Source of the DNA: Dehalobacter sp. 12DCB1
GTDB lineage: Bacteria > Bacillota > Desulfitobacteriia > Desulfitobacteriales > Syntrophobotulaceae
Direction of reading: 5' to 3'
NCBI RefSeq assembly: GCF_004343605.1
Contig: NZ_POSF01000002.1
Location: 248,001-312,000, forward strand
DNA length: 64,000 bases
Position numbers and translations under genes: made by a program. The notes below the pieces were generated by a model. It worked only from the letters and a program-made list of their open reading frames with translations. It was not told the DNA's origin and did not search any database. Position 1 is the stretch's first letter. Each line of letters begins with the position of its first letter. Below are positions 17,287 through 26,862 of this stretch, piece after piece.

Positions 17287-19052
17287 AAAGTCTGAAAATG
17301 AAATTCACGGTTGGCTTTATTGCGCTGGCACTGCTTTCAATGCTTGCATCCGGCGTTTATCTTATCAAGGTGCTCGATAACTATTTTATTGAAAATCTAC
17401 AGGCCAAACTTTTGGTTGAGGCAAAATTGGTCAGGGAAATGGTGATCGAGAAGTTTGATTCGCAGAATATGACTTTTGACATAGAAAAAATTACCGGTGA
17501 TCTTGGAAACGTGACAAGTACTAGGGTTACAGTAATCGATGCAAATGGTATCGTTCTTGGCGATTCTGAACAGTCACCGGCTCTTATGGAGAATCATCTG
17601 GGACGTCCTGAAATTCAACAGGCGATCAGCGAAGGGGCCGGAATCTCGGAGAGAGAAAGTTCAACACTTAACACGCAAATGATGTATTTGGCGCTGCCGG
17701 TTGAGAAAGGCGGGAAAATAGAAGGCTTTGTTCGCCTGGCGTTGCCGCTGACCGAAATAACAACGGCCTTATCTAAGCTGTGGATGATGCTGTTTATCGC
17801 TCTCCTAATCGCTACCATGATCGCCGGCGTATTAGGGTTCAAACTGTCGCAAAAGCTGACGAAACCCATTCAGGAAATGACAGCTGCAGCTCAGAAAATT
17901 GCAGGCGGGGATTTCAGCCTGCCTACCTATACAACCAGTCAGGATGAAATTGGGAAACTTGGGAAGGCATTAAATCAGATGGCCCGGCAGCTGAAAGAAA
18001 CGATTGATGAAGTCTCGGCCGGAAAGAGTAAGCTCGAAACGGTCTTAGCGAATATGGACAGTGGGGTTATTTTTCTCAGAGAAGACGGAAAGATTGATCT
18101 GATTAATCCGGCAGCCCTGAAGATTTTAGAGATCGAACCGAAAATCGTAAATAATCGGCATCAGATAGAGATTATCAGCAATTACCAATTAAGCACACTG
18201 ATTGATACAGCACTGAAAACGCACAAGGCCGCCAAAGAGGATTTGTTGATATTGTCTCCGCATGAAAAAAATATTGAAGTCAATATTACACCGATTTTTG
18301 GCAAGGATGATACCAGTATAGGAGCAGTAATGGTTCTTCATGATATTACAGATTTTCGGAAACTGGAAAGGATGCGCAGGGACTTTGTTGCCAATGTTTC
18401 CCATGAATTAAAAACGCCTGTTACTTCACTCAAAGGATATGCTGAAACATTGCTCGATGGCGCGCTTGAAGATCCTGAAACAGCGAGGGAATTTGTCAGA
18501 ATTATTTTGAAGGAATCAGAAAGACTGCGGATGCTCATTAATGACCTGCTGGAATTATCCAGGATTGAATCTGCGGCAGATCCGGTCGAATGGCAAAAGA
18601 TTAATGTAAACGCTTTATTACATTCTCTGGAGGTAAAATTCAGACCCCAGCTCGAAGCCAGGCAAATTGATCTTGTAGTTGTTTGTCCGGAAAATTTTCC
18701 TTATGCCTGGGGAGATTACACTATGATTGAGCAGGTGTTGACAAATTTGGCGGATAACGCAATAAAATATTCCCCAGTTGGGGAGAAGGTCAAAATCGTC
18801 GCTTCCGAAAAAGCTGACGGAATATTATTTGAGGTGATTGATTCCGGTCCTGGTATACCAAAGCAAGATTTATCCCGGGTTTTTGAAAGGTTTTACCGCG
18901 TTGATAAAGGAAGAAATCGTAAACAAGGGGGAACGGGGCTGGGGTTGGCGATTGTCAAACATATTCTGGAGACCCATGGCACGAGAATACACGTGGAGAG
19001 TACGCTGGGGCGCGGCTCACGGTTCTATTTTATGCTAATAAAAAAATCATAA
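17280..19052 (+). CDS. phoR: Phosphate-regulon sensor histidine kinase
   Basis: This 590-aa membrane kinase has membrane segments at about 9-29 and 165-187 bracketing an extracytoplasmic domain. A HAMP linker (about 188-240), a PAS domain (about 255-360), a HisKA domain with His375 in VSHELKTPVTS and an HATPase domain (N-box NLADNAIKYS, then DSGPGIP and GGTGLGLAIV) follow. This is the Firmicute PhoR/WalK-like layout. Translation starts inside the last codons of phoP, so expression is coupled. It presumably senses phosphate state through PstSCAB/PhoU, whose genes follow directly. A perfect 15-bp AT-rich hairpin downstream separates it from pstC. Confidence 0.9.
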   Translation: MLKSLKMKFTVGFIALALLSMLASGVYLIKVLDNYFIENLQAKLLVEAKLVREMVIEKFDSQNMTFDIEKITGDLGNVTSTRVTVIDANGIVLGDSEQSPALMENHLGRPEIQQAISEGAGISERESSTLNTQMMYLALPVEKGGKIEGFVRLALPLTEITTALSKLWMMLFIALLIATMIAGVLGFKLSQKLTKPIQEMTAAAQKIAGGDFSLPTYTTSQDEIGKLGKALNQMARQLKETIDEVSAGKSKLETVLANMDSGVIFLREDGKIDLINPAALKILEIEPKIVNNRHQIEIISNYQLSTLIDTALKTHKAAKEDLLILSPHEKNIEVNITPIFGKDDTSIGAVMVLHDITDFRKLERMRRDFVANVSHELKTPVTSLKGYAETLLDGALEDPETAREFVRIILKESERLRMLINDLLELSRIESAADPVEWQKINVNALLHSLEVKFRPQLEARQIDLVVVCPENFPYAWGDYTMIEQVLTNLADNAIKYSPVGEKVKIVASEKADGILFEVIDSGPGIPKQDLSRVFERFYRVDKGRNRKQGGTGLGLAIVKHILETHGTRIHVESTLGRGSRFYFMLIKKS

Positions 19053-19158
19053 AAGGAACAAAGAATACAGATTAAACTTGACTTACACCACGCAAGATTT
19101 TGATAAATACTTTCTCGAGATTTTTTTCCATTTTCTGCTGCAAGTAGCGGATGTGAAC

Positions 19159-19208
19159 ATAAATAATAGAGATGTCTTGATCACATACAAGGGATCTCTA
19201 TTATTTAT
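19159..19208 (+). terminator. Long AT-rich hairpin terminator after phoR
   Basis: A perfect 15-bp inverted repeat (19159-19173 with 19194-19208) has a 20-base loop. The right arm itself is T-rich. It ends the phoPR transcript before the pstC promoter. Confidence 0.65.
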
Positions 19209-19229
19209 CTGGATATTTCATCACAACCA

Positions 19230-19257
19230 TTTACAAAATTGTTACAATTCCGCAAAG
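19230..19257 (+). promoter_or_regulatory. Pho-box-like repeats upstream of pstC
   Basis: TTTACA (19230), GTTACA (19241) and GCAAAG (19252) are spaced by 11 bases. Over 31 bases the stretch differs from the pstS site (14637 onward) at only a few positions, all but one in the spacers. This is strong internal evidence of shared control, most likely by PhoP. Confidence 0.65.
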
Positions 19258-19316
19258 TCTCCTCAACAATTAATTGGTATTGTATAACTAGGAAAATTAT
19301 CGGAGGAGACCGATCC

Positions 19317-20186
19317 ATGCAGAAAAGTATTCACCTTAAAAAAAGTGAAATTATTATCGAAAAAATACTCCTTCTAAGTGCTGTCGCTGCCATCTTTATC
19401 ATTGCCCTGATTACCGTGTTTGTCATTATTTCAGGTTGGCCTGTTTTGCAAAAGACGGGATTTTTCAACTTTGCCCTTGGAACAACATGGGACCCCACCC
19501 ATGGCATCTATGGGATTCTGCCGATGGTGGTTGGGTCCATACTTGTAACCTTGGGAGCGCTTGTTCTGGGAATTCCTTTTGGCGTAGCCGGAGCTATATT
19601 TATGGCTGAAATTGCTCCACCCAAAGCGGCAACCCTGATAAGGCCTGCGATTGAACTACTAGCTGGAATTCCATCCGTTGTCTACGGCTTTTATGGCCTG
19701 GCCGTAATTGTACCTTTGATACGGAATCATTTCGGCGGAACAGGTTTCAGCATTCTGGCTGGATCTCTAATTCTAGCCATCATGATCCTGCCAACGATTC
19801 TGAACCTTTCTGAGACTGCGCTGCGTGCAGTTCCTAGAGAATATAAAGACGGATCCTATGCGCTGGGGGCCAATTACTGGCAGACTATCAAATGGATATC
19901 ACTGCCTGTAGCCCGTTCGGGCATCATCACAGGGGTCGTCCTAGGCATGTCAAGAGCAATCGGGGAGACCATGGCTGTCATCATGGTCACAGGCAACGTG
20001 ACGCGTATACCCGGAACTTTATTTGACCCGATCCGTACGCTCACAGGAAATATCGTGATGGAAATGGGATATGCCTCGGGGGAACATCAACAAGCGCTAT
20101 TTGCCACCGGTATCATCCTGTTCATCTTTATCATGATCTTAAACCTGATCGTACAGTTTGGCGCAAAAGGCAGGTGGCAAAAATGA
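19317..20186 (+). CDS. pstC: Phosphate ABC transporter permease PstC
   Basis: This is one of the two inner-membrane subunits of the phosphate importer. The 289-aa protein has about six hydrophobic helices. The cytoplasmic loop LRAVPREYKDGSYALGAN, followed by a conserved G-x-x-x-G-M-S-R-A-I-G-E-T segment, is the EAA motif that docks on PstB. The open frame extends upstream to 19239, but ATG 19317 has CGGAGGAG before it and yields the normal N-terminus. It overlaps pstA by a few bases. It heads a four-gene unit pstC-pstA-pstB-phoU under a Pho-box-like promoter. Confidence 0.94.
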   Translation: MQKSIHLKKSEIIIEKILLLSAVAAIFIIALITVFVIISGWPVLQKTGFFNFALGTTWDPTHGIYGILPMVVGSILVTLGALVLGIPFGVAGAIFMAEIAPPKAATLIRPAIELLAGIPSVVYGFYGLAVIVPLIRNHFGGTGFSILAGSLILAIMILPTILNLSETALRAVPREYKDGSYALGANYWQTIKWISLPVARSGIITGVVLGMSRAIGETMAVIMVTGNVTRIPGTLFDPIRTLTGNIVMEMGYASGEHQQALFATGIILFIFIMILNLIVQFGAKGRWQK

Positions 20187-21055
20187 AATCATCAGCCCGG
20201 CTGGAAGAAAAAATAGCAAAATTATTGCTTTGGTTGTTTGCGATTTGTACGCTTCTGGTTTTGTTCAGTATTATTGCGCATATTCTAATCAACGGAATCA
20301 GCGGGCTAAGCTGGGATTTCATCACCCAGGAACCGAAGCGGATGGGTAAGGAAGGCGGAATTTTTTCCATCATTATTGGTACCATCTACCTGACGGTAGC
20401 AGGCATTGTTCTGGCAACACCTATAGGAGTTGGCGCAGCCATCTACCTGACGGAATACGTAAAAAAAGGCCGGTTGGTACAAATCATCCGCTTTGCCACA
20501 GAAGCACTGGCTGCTGTGCCTTCAATTATCTTCGGTTTATTTGGATTTGTGTTGTTCGTCATTACCCTGAAGATGGGATGGTCTATTCTATCGGGTGCGC
20601 TGACATTGGCTTTTATGGTGCTACCAACGATCATCAGGGCTGCGGAAGAAGGAATCAAAACGGTTCCTGATTCTTATCGTGAGGGCAGTCACGCACTCGG
20701 CGCAACCAAGTGGTATACCATACGTAAAGTTGTTTTGCCTTCAGCACTTCCGGGGATTGCAACGGGCGTTATTTTGGGTATTGGGAGAGCAATTGGAGAA
20801 ACTGCGGCAGTCATCCTGACCGCAGGCAGTTCATTAGGATTACCGGCCTCAATCCTTGAACCGACCCGGACTCTTTCCGTTCATCTCTATATATTAGCGT
20901 CGGAAGGAATATCAACCAAGAATGCGTATGCAAGTGCTACTGTGCTCATCATCGTCATTGTTATCATTAATTTTCTGGCCAATATGCTTATGACAAAGCT
21001 TGTAGGGGCGAAACAACCAGCGTCACGAATAAGGAGAGGTGGTAATCAATGTTAG
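20183..21055 (+). CDS. pstA: Phosphate ABC transporter permease PstA
   Basis: This is the second permease subunit, 290 aa with six predicted helices. The docking loop reads [20 protein letters not shown], then [12 protein letters not shown], as in PstA. ATG 20183 is preferred over the in-frame GTG 20174 because an AAGGCAGGTGG stretch lies 8 bases before it. The gene overlaps pstC by 4 bases with this start, and its stop lies inside the start region of pstB (ATGTTAG), so all three genes are coupled. Confidence 0.94.
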   Translation: MKSSARLEEKIAKLLLWLFAICTLLVLFSIIAHILINGISGLSWDFITQEPKRMGKEGGIFSIIIGTIYLTVAGIVLATPIGVGAAIYLTEYVKKGRLVQIIRFATEALAAVPSIIFGLFGFVLFVITLKMGWSILSGALTLAFMVLPTIIRAAEEGIKTVPDSYREGSHALGATKWYTIRKVVLPSALPGIATGVILGIGRAIGETAAVILTAGSSLGLPASILEPTRTLSVHLYILASEGISTKNAYASATVLIIVIVIINFLANMLMTKLVGAKQPASRIRRGGNQC

Positions 21056-21825
21056 CTAACTTAACAGAAACAAATAATAAAATGGTAGCCAAAGACCTGG
21101 AATTGTATTATGGAAGCTTTCACGCTTTACACGCGATAAACCTGCCAATCCTTGCCAATCAGGTTACTGCGCTGATTGGACCCTCAGGGTGCGGCAAGTC
21201 CAGCTTTCTGAAAACTCTAAACCGGATGAATGACCTGGTTGAAGGAGCAACTGTCAAAGGAAATGTATATCTTGACAATAAAGATACTTATACCTCGGAT
21301 ATTGATCCGGTAACACTCCGCAAACGAATTGGAATGGTTTTTCAAAAGCCGAATCCGTTCCCGATGTCGATCTTTGATAATGTTGCCTATGGACCGAGGG
21401 CCCATGGCCTGAAAGATAAGCAGAAACTGAGTGAAATTGTTGAGAAAAGCCTCAAGGAAGCAGCTCTCTGGGATGAAGTCAAGGACCGGCTGAACCGTTC
21501 AGGGCTGCAATTATCCGGTGGGCAGCAGCAGCGTCTTGTTATTGCGCGTTTACTGGCTGTGCAGCCTGAAGTACTGCTGATGGACGAACCGGCATCGGCT
21601 TTGGATCCAATTTCCACGGCAAAGCTGGAAGACCTGATCCTTGATCTTAAAGAACAATATACTATCGTGATTGTAACCCATAACATGCAGCAGGCCGCCA
21701 GGATTTCAGACTACACGGCATTTTTCCTGAACGGGGAAGTCATAGAATACGGCGTTACGAAAGAACTGTTTACCAAGCCTCTGGACAAAAGGACTGAGGA
21801 CTATGTCACCGGAAGATTCGGATAA
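21049..21825 (+). CDS. pstB: Phosphate ABC transporter ATPase PstB
   Basis: This cytoplasmic ATPase energises PstCA. The 258-aa chain has Walker [10 protein letters not shown] near 44-52, the signature LSGGQQQR near 155-162, Walker B VLLMDEP directly after, and the PstB-specific [18 protein letters not shown] stretch. A good ribosome site (AAGGAGAGGTGG) precedes the ATG. The start overlaps the pstA stop. phoU follows after 14 bases. Confidence 0.96.
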   Translation: MLANLTETNNKMVAKDLELYYGSFHALHAINLPILANQVTALIGPSGCGKSSFLKTLNRMNDLVEGATVKGNVYLDNKDTYTSDIDPVTLRKRIGMVFQKPNPFPMSIFDNVAYGPRAHGLKDKQKLSEIVEKSLKEAALWDEVKDRLNRSGLQLSGGQQQRLVIARLLAVQPEVLLMDEPASALDPISTAKLEDLILDLKEQYTIVIVTHNMQQAARISDYTAFFLNGEVIEYGVTKELFTKPLDKRTEDYVTGRFG

Positions 21826-21839
21826 GGAGGAAACGTATT

Positions 21840-22517
21840 ATGACCCGAAACTCATTTGCAACATCATTGGAAGAACTGAGCCATGATGTCCTCATGATGG
21901 GCAACCTCGTAGAAAACGTTATTAGCTCTGCAGTGAAATCACTCGAGGAAAGAGACCTGAAACTGGCGGAAAAAGTACTCGAGGACGATGATATTGTAGA
22001 TAATTTTCAGCTTGAGATCGAAGACAAATGTTTGACCATGCTGGCCTTGCAGCAGCCGATGGCCGGTGATTTGAGAACCATCGGGACGGCGCTGAAAATT
22101 GTCACCGACCTCGAACGCATCGCCGATCACGCCGTCGATATCGCTGAAGTAACGATTAAATTAAGCAATGAGCCCTTGGTAAAACCTTTGGTTGATATTC
22201 CCAAGATGGCAAAAATGGCGCGGGAGATGCTCAGAGACAGTATCACCGCGTATACAAATAAAGATTTAAAAATGGCGCAAAATCTAGCAGTTAAAGAAAA
22301 GGAGGTGGACCGGCTTTATCAGTTGGTCTATGAAGATCTATTACATTTAATGCAAAAAGACCAAAAAAATATTTCACAGGGTATCAATTTGCTGCTCGTT
22401 GCGCTTTCCATTGAAAGGGTAGCCGACCATGTGACAAACCTGGGTGAATGGACCATCTATCTGGCTAGCGGCAAAAGAAAAGACCTGAATGATGATAATC
22501 CGGTTGATATGAAATGA
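21840..22517 (+). CDS. phoU: Phosphate signalling protein PhoU
   Basis: PhoU links the transporter to the PhoR kinase and represses the regulon when phosphate is ample. The 225-aa helical protein has two PhoU repeats with the metal-binding patterns DLRTIGTALKIVTDLERIADHA and SIERVADHVTNLGEW. It is the last gene of the pstCAB unit, with AAGGAGG before its ATG. No obvious terminator was seen in the 200 bases that follow. Confidence 0.95.
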   Translation: MTRNSFATSLEELSHDVLMMGNLVENVISSAVKSLEERDLKLAEKVLEDDDIVDNFQLEIEDKCLTMLALQQPMAGDLRTIGTALKIVTDLERIADHAVDIAEVTIKLSNEPLVKPLVDIPKMAKMAREMLRDSITAYTNKDLKMAQNLAVKEKEVDRLYQLVYEDLLHLMQKDQKNISQGINLLLVALSIERVADHVTNLGEWTIYLASGKRKDLNDDNPVDMK

Positions 22518-22735
22518 TCAATCTGCAAAGTTATCCACAGTCTACACACAATTGTGAGTAAGTGTATATACAAGTATATGGTTATATCCGGCTCATTTGC
22601 TGAAACTCTACTCAGTCGCTAACGGTATGCCTTTATTTACTGGATTAACATATTACTGTACAAACCATTGAATAATCGCTAAAATATACGGTGGTATTAC
22701 AAATTTGCGCGTATGTATTCAGAGGAGAATCATCA

Positions 22736-23635
22736 ATGAATCTAATTCAAATGGCAGCAGGCCCGGTTATTGGTGCTATCATCGGTTATGTCACAAACTA
22801 CATCGCGGTTAAGATGCTCTTTCGGCCCATCAACCCGATTAAAATCGGAAATTGGACATTGCCGTTTACGCCCGGCATTTTTCCAAAGAGAAAAAGGCAG
22901 CTTGCCAAAGCATTGGGTAATGCGGTCGGGAACAACCTTTTAACCAGTAAAGATATAGAGAATTTGTTCTTGTCAGGAAACATAAAAAATACAATCGTTC
23001 AGGAAATCGGCAACTCACTTTATGAAATGGATGAGCGACATACCCTAAAAAATATCTTCACGGGGTTTGTTTCACAGGATACCTATCAGGTTCTGAGAGA
23101 ACAAGCTGAAAACATCATTTGCAGCAAGATCATGTCCGGTGTTTCCAGGATGGATGTCGGGACAGTCATTGCACGGGAGGGCAGACGAGCAATGAAGGAA
23201 AAAATCCATGGGACGATGCTCGCGCTGATGGTCAATGACCAATTGATTGCGTCCGTGGCGGCTCCGATCGGAGCAAAGGTAGATGCATACATCCAGGAAA
23301 ACGGTCAGGACATGATCCGGTCCATTGTGAGAGAAGAACTTGCGGTTCTTGAGAATCAGCCGTTAGCGGCATTCATGAAAAAAGTTGAGATTGAGGAAAA
23401 ACATCTTACCGGTATGGTTGACAGAATCTATTCGGGATTCGTGCAGAAAAAGCTTGGAGACTATATCCAACAGTTTGATATAGCCGGTGTTGTAGAACAA
23501 AAAGTTAATACTATGGATGTTCTGGAGATTGAGAGACTTGTGCTTTCGGTAATGAAAAACGAGTTGAACGCCGTCGTTAATTTAGGAGCCTTGATTGGTT
23601 TCGTGATTGGGCTGTTGAACTTATTGTTAAAATAA
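22736..23635 (+). CDS. DUF445 family membrane protein (YheB-like)
   Basis: This 299-aa protein has a hydrophobic N-terminus (AGPVIGAIIGYVTNYIAVKM), the family signature LFRPxxP with FTPGIFPKRK shortly after, a long helical middle and a C-terminal hydrophobic helix (GALIGFVIGLLNLLL). DUF445 proteins such as YheB are membrane anchored and poorly understood; some are linked to sporulation. ATG 22736 has CAGAGGAGA upstream and is preferred over an earlier in-frame start at 22691. It converges with the pyrophosphatase gene, the two stops lying one base apart. Confidence 0.85.
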   Translation: MNLIQMAAGPVIGAIIGYVTNYIAVKMLFRPINPIKIGNWTLPFTPGIFPKRKRQLAKALGNAVGNNLLTSKDIENLFLSGNIKNTIVQEIGNSLYEMDERHTLKNIFTGFVSQDTYQVLREQAENIICSKIMSGVSRMDVGTVIAREGRRAMKEKIHGTMLALMVNDQLIASVAAPIGAKVDAYIQENGQDMIRSIVREELAVLENQPLAAFMKKVEIEEKHLTGMVDRIYSGFVQKKLGDYIQQFDIAGVVEQKVNTMDVLEIERLVLSVMKNELNAVVNLGALIGFVIGLLNLLLK

Positions 23636-23636
23636 C

Positions 23637-25274
23637 TTATTTGTCAACAGCCGCTGAAATTAAAGGAACAACCTGTTTCTTTCTGGAAACGATGCCAGGC
23701 AGGCAGACGCTGTTTTCACCCAGATCAACGTTAAAAGCAAGCGAGATTAATTCTTTTTCTTCTCCGGAAAATAAGACTTCTGAGGCCTGGTCAAGAATAT
23801 CGGTCACAAAAAGCATCAGTAAATGATAGCCGTTTTCGGCACAAAGCTGCTTCATGAACGCAATCAGTGAATCTTCCATCTCCGAGATTTTTTCCTTGTC
23901 CATGGTGAAGACCTGCCCGATTCCAATCCTGTATTTGCCAAAGGTATAATCCTTGAAATCCTGATAGAATATCTCCTTGAGTGTTTTTCCCTGCAGAGAA
24001 GAGCCTTCTTTGAACATTTGGTTGGCGTACTTGTCCATATCGTCAATCCCGGCTATTTCTGCCAGCTTTTCGGCCGTCATCCTATCGACGTAGGTACTGG
24101 TCGGAGATTTGAATTTCAGCGTATCGGACAGGATGGCGGAGCAAAGAATCCCGGCGATGTTCTTCGAAGGACGAATTCCCATCTCGAAAAACATATTGGC
24201 AACAATGGTCGAGGTGCTGCCTACCGGTTCGTTGCGAAGAAAAATTGGACTGGCTGTCTGAATATCACCCAACCGGTGGTGATCGATAATTTCAAGGATT
24301 TCTGCCTCTTCAATGCCATTGACAGTCTGAGATTTTTCGTTGTGATCCACCAGAATAACGTTTTTCTTTCTCTGTGAAATCAGATGATACCTCGATATAA
24401 ATCCTTGGATCCGGTTATTGTCATCAACAATCGGATAGCTCCGGTACCTGGTTTTTAACATTTTATCCTGAATATCGTCAATAAAGTCATCAATGTTAAA
24501 CGATATAAGGTTCTGGCTGGTCATGACGGCACCTACCGGTATGCTCTGATTCACCAGCCTTACGGTCGTATAGGTGTCAATCGGAGTTGTTAACAAAACA
24601 ATATTCCTGCTGCGGGCTTCTTCGATCAGCTCTTGTGACGGTTCCCCGCCGCAGGTGATGATCAGGCAGGTGGTACCGTATTCCAGGGCTTTCAACTGGA
24701 TATCTAACCGGTTTCCCGTGATGACAATATCACCCGGCTCAACAAACGAATGCAAGTCGTCCGGTTCAACAGCAGCAACCACAACCTTGCCGGTCGTCTT
24801 GAAATCTTCCTGGGAACCGCAGATTAATGTCGCATTCAGCGTTTCGGCGATATTGCGCAGGGTCGTTCTCGTTGAAGCAATGGTGTTGTTGTCCAAGGCA
24901 TCCATATAATTATTGGTAATATCGGATAGGGTTACAATCCCTAGAAGCCGCTCATGATCATCAATGACGGGAATCGTTTTGATATTGTTTTTTTTCATAA
25001 GGTGCCAGGCCGTTTTAATCGAAATATCCGATGATACGGGAAAAGCCTGATCAACGTTTAAATCAGCCACCTGTGTTTTGACTGTGAAAAGATGTTCCGG
25101 CGTTTCGACGCCGAAATGCTTCAGAACAAACTCAGTTTCCCGGTTGATATCACCGAGCCTTTTGGGTACAGCGTTCACGCCGAGCTTTTTTTTAAGTTCC
25201 GCGTAGGCAATTGCAGAACATATGGAATCTGTATCCGGATTCTTATGACCGGTGACAAATACTAATTTATCCAT
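23637..25274 (-). CDS. ppaC: Manganese-dependent inorganic pyrophosphatase with CBS and DRTGG domains
   Basis: This family II pyrophosphatase has 545 aa instead of the usual ~310. The DHH part has His10, Asp14 and Asp16 in GHKNPDTDS and a DHH motif near 331. Inserted between them are a CBS domain (about 75-130), a DRTGG domain (about 133-240) and a second CBS domain (about 250-305). The DHHA2 domain closes the protein. This layout is known from Clostridium and Desulfitobacterium, where adenine nucleotides bound by the CBS pair regulate activity. GAGGAGG precedes the ATG. A DUF1653 gene lies 15 bases upstream in the same operon. Confidence 0.93.
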   Translation of the reverse strand: MDKLVFVTGHKNPDTDSICSAIAYAELKKKLGVNAVPKRLGDINRETEFVLKHFGVETPEHLFTVKTQVADLNVDQAFPVSSDISIKTAWHLMKKNNIKTIPVIDDHERLLGIVTLSDITNNYMDALDNNTIASTRTTLRNIAETLNATLICGSQEDFKTTGKVVVAAVEPDDLHSFVEPGDIVITGNRLDIQLKALEYGTTCLIITCGGEPSQELIEEARSRNIVLLTTPIDTYTTVRLVNQSIPVGAVMTSQNLISFNIDDFIDDIQDKMLKTRYRSYPIVDDNNRIQGFISRYHLISQRKKNVILVDHNEKSQTVNGIEEAEILEIIDHHRLGDIQTASPIFLRNEPVGSTSTIVANMFFEMGIRPSKNIAGILCSAILSDTLKFKSPTSTYVDRMTAEKLAEIAGIDDMDKYANQMFKEGSSLQGKTLKEIFYQDFKDYTFGKYRIGIGQVFTMDKEKISEMEDSLIAFMKQLCAENGYHLLMLFVTDILDQASEVLFSGEEKELISLAFNVDLGENSVCLPGIVSRKKQVVPLISAAVDK

Positions 25275-25289
25275 CCTTTATCCTCCTCT

Positions 25290-25487
25290 TTATTTCGAAT
25301 CTATTTCCCCGAATCTGGGGACAAGTTCTCCGTTCACTAGAACATTTTCAAAGAACATTGCATAAGGCCGTGCAAAAATAATTCCTTCCGAATTTTTATA
25401 AATCACCAATTTTTCTTCGGTCTCTGAGTGAATGGCGATGAAGAGAACTTCATAAATTCCGCCTTTAAAATGCTTATATTTTGGCAT
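25290..25487 (-). CDS. DUF1653 domain protein
   Basis: This 65-aa protein carries the signature Y-K-H-F-K-G-x-I-Y-E-V followed by H-S-E-T-E-E-K-L-V-I-Y and RPYAMFFE. DUF1653 proteins are small beta-rich cytoplasmic proteins of unknown role, sometimes fused to other domains. The open frame begins at 25547, but ATG 25487 is preceded by a clear TGGAGG and matches the family start. It is the first gene of a two-gene operon with the pyrophosphatase. Confidence 0.85.
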   Translation of the reverse strand: MPKYKHFKGGIYEVLFIAIHSETEEKLVIYKNSEGIIFARPYAMFFENVLVNGELVPRFGEIDSK

Positions 25488-25644
25488 TCGGATACCTCCA
25501 GCAACAAATGCTATCCTATCATTGTATAATAAAAAGTGTAAATTCAAAAGAAGTAATCTTCAAAAGCCGTCTTTCCCAAATACTAACAAAGCTCATTTAC
25601 AGATCAGCGTTGGCATGATATGCTTAATTTATGAATAAAATAAA

Positions 25645-25684
25645 GACAGTTCGAAATCCATCCTGTCTCTAAACAAAACTAGGA
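25645..25684 (+). ncRNA. preQ1-I riboswitch aptamer
   Basis: The stretch folds as GACAG (25645-25649), a loop starting TTC, and CTGTC (25664-25668), followed by an A-rich tail with AAAACTAGGA. Aligned by eye it follows the B. subtilis queC preQ1-I aptamer: five-base P1, UUC in loop 1, and the AAAACUA tail that docks back in the H-type pseudoknot. It sits directly ahead of queD-queE-queC, the known target pathway. AAAACTA (25675-25681) can alternatively pair with TAGTTTT (25701-25707). Confidence 0.85.
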
Positions 25685-25709
25685 CCACTACCGTCTTGGG
25701 TAGTTTTTT
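25675..25709 (+). terminator. Riboswitch-controlled terminator (expression platform)
   Basis: ACTACC (25687-25692) pairs with GGTAGT (25699-25704), followed by TTTTTT. The outer AAAACTA/TAGTTTT pairing extends this stem and uses the aptamer tail, so ligand binding and the longer hairpin compete for the same bases. Confidence 0.65.
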
Positions 25710-25715
25710 GTTTGG

Positions 25716-25734
25716 AGAGCAGTAGCTCTTTTTT
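25716..25734 (+). terminator. Second terminator-like hairpin before queD
   Basis: AGAGC (25716-25720), a 4-base loop and GCTCT (25725-25729) are followed by TTTTT, just ahead of the queD ribosome site. With the previous hairpin it makes two stops in tandem. Confidence 0.6.
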
Positions 25735-25757
25735 GTTTCTTGGGGAGGTTGCATGAT

Positions 25758-26183
25758 ATGTACATGTTGAAGGTGGAAAGTGGTTTTGACAGCGCGCACT
25801 TTCTGGCAGGCCATCCAGGCAAGTGCCGGAACATTCATGGCCACAGCTGGCGAGTGGTTGTGGAAATTGAATCTGAAACACTCGCAGATGAAGGAGAAGC
25901 CAGGGGGATGATTGTTGATTTTAGCCAGCTGAAAGCGGATCTGAGGCAGCTGGCGGATGACTACGATCATGCCTTGCTTGTGGAAGACGGAACGCTGCGA
26001 AAAAGTACGCTGGAACATCTTATTCGAGACGGTTTCCGGGTCATTGAGGTGCCTTTCAGGACAACAGCCGAAAATTTTGCCAGGTGCTTTTACGAGGCTT
26101 TGGCCGGTAAAGGATATCAAATGACCAGGGTTAGTGTGTTCGAAACGCCCACGAATTGCGCGGTCTACGAAGGCAGACGGTGA
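25758..26183 (+). CDS. queD: 6-carboxytetrahydropterin synthase QueD
   Basis: This enzyme converts dihydroneopterin triphosphate to 6-carboxy-tetrahydropterin, the first committed step to preQ0. The 141-aa chain has zinc ligands His14, His27 and His29 (DSAHF and NIHGHSW), the catalytic Cys23 in PGKC, and DYDHALL with a downstream E-x-P-T-x-E-N-like EVPFRTTAENFA. ATG 25758 lies 10 bases after GGGGAGG. It is the first gene of queD-queE-queC behind a preQ1 riboswitch; spacing to queE is 6 bases. Confidence 0.93.
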   Translation: MYMLKVESGFDSAHFLAGHPGKCRNIHGHSWRVVVEIESETLADEGEARGMIVDFSQLKADLRQLADDYDHALLVEDGTLRKSTLEHLIRDGFRVIEVPFRTTAENFARCFYEALAGKGYQMTRVSVFETPTNCAVYEGRR

Positions 26184-26189
26184 TTTAAG

Positions 26190-26858
26190 ATGAAATACAG
26201 GGTTGCAGAAATTTTTTCAAGCATTAACGGAGAAGGACCGCGAGCAGGAGAATTGGCTGTTTTTGTCAGATTTGCGGGGTGCAATCTGCGATGTACTTAC
26301 TGTGACACCCGCTGGGCGAATGAAGCGGATGTTTCTTACCAGGAAATGACGGGAGCGGATCTCTATAAACAGGTTTTGACCACAGGTATAAAGAACGTCA
26401 CGCTGACAGGCGGGGAGCCGTTGATACAACCTGGTATTGCAGCCCTGACCAACTTGCTGTGCCAGGATCCGGCACTTTCCGTCGAGATTGAAACGAATGG
26501 CAGCGTCAGCCTGAAGCCGTTTTGCACAGAGGTTAACCACCGTCCGGGATTTACGATGGACTACAAGCTTGCTTGGAGCGGTATGGAGGACAAGATGATC
26601 TTAGCAAATTTTGAGGTTCTGACATGCCGGGATGCTGTGAAATTCGTGGTTGGCGATCAAAGCGACCTGAAAAGGGCGCGCGAAATCATAAGTACCTACG
26701 GTCTGATCAAGAAAACTGCGGTATTTATCAGTCCTGTTTTTGCACACATTGCGCCATCTGAGATTGTTAAATTTATGATTGTGCATAAAATGAATGGGGT
26801 GCGCTTGCAGCTTCAGCTACATAAAGTGATCTGGGATCCGGAAAAGAGAGGAGTATAA
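26190..26858 (+). CDS. queE: 7-carboxy-7-deazaguanine synthase QueE
   Basis: This radical SAM enzyme rearranges 6-carboxy-tetrahydropterin to 7-carboxy-7-deazaguanine. The 222-aa protein carries the 4Fe-4S motif Cys31-x3-Cys35-x2-Cys38 in [12 protein letters not shown], an S-x-N-G-E-G-x-x-x-G start typical of QueE, and [10 protein letters not shown] for SAM binding. It sits between queD and queC with almost no spacer; queC starts 4 bases after its stop. Confidence 0.94.
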   Translation: MKYRVAEIFSSINGEGPRAGELAVFVRFAGCNLRCTYCDTRWANEADVSYQEMTGADLYKQVLTTGIKNVTLTGGEPLIQPGIAALTNLLCQDPALSVEIETNGSVSLKPFCTEVNHRPGFTMDYKLAWSGMEDKMILANFEVLTCRDAVKFVVGDQSDLKRAREIISTYGLIKKTAVFISPVFAHIAPSEIVKFMIVHKMNGVRLQLQLHKVIWDPEKRGV

Positions 26859-26862
26859 GCTC

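Noticed and set aside
25605-25640. Possible sigma-54 promoter (GGCATGATATGC)
   Set aside because: The GG-GC spacing is 8, not the required 10 bases.
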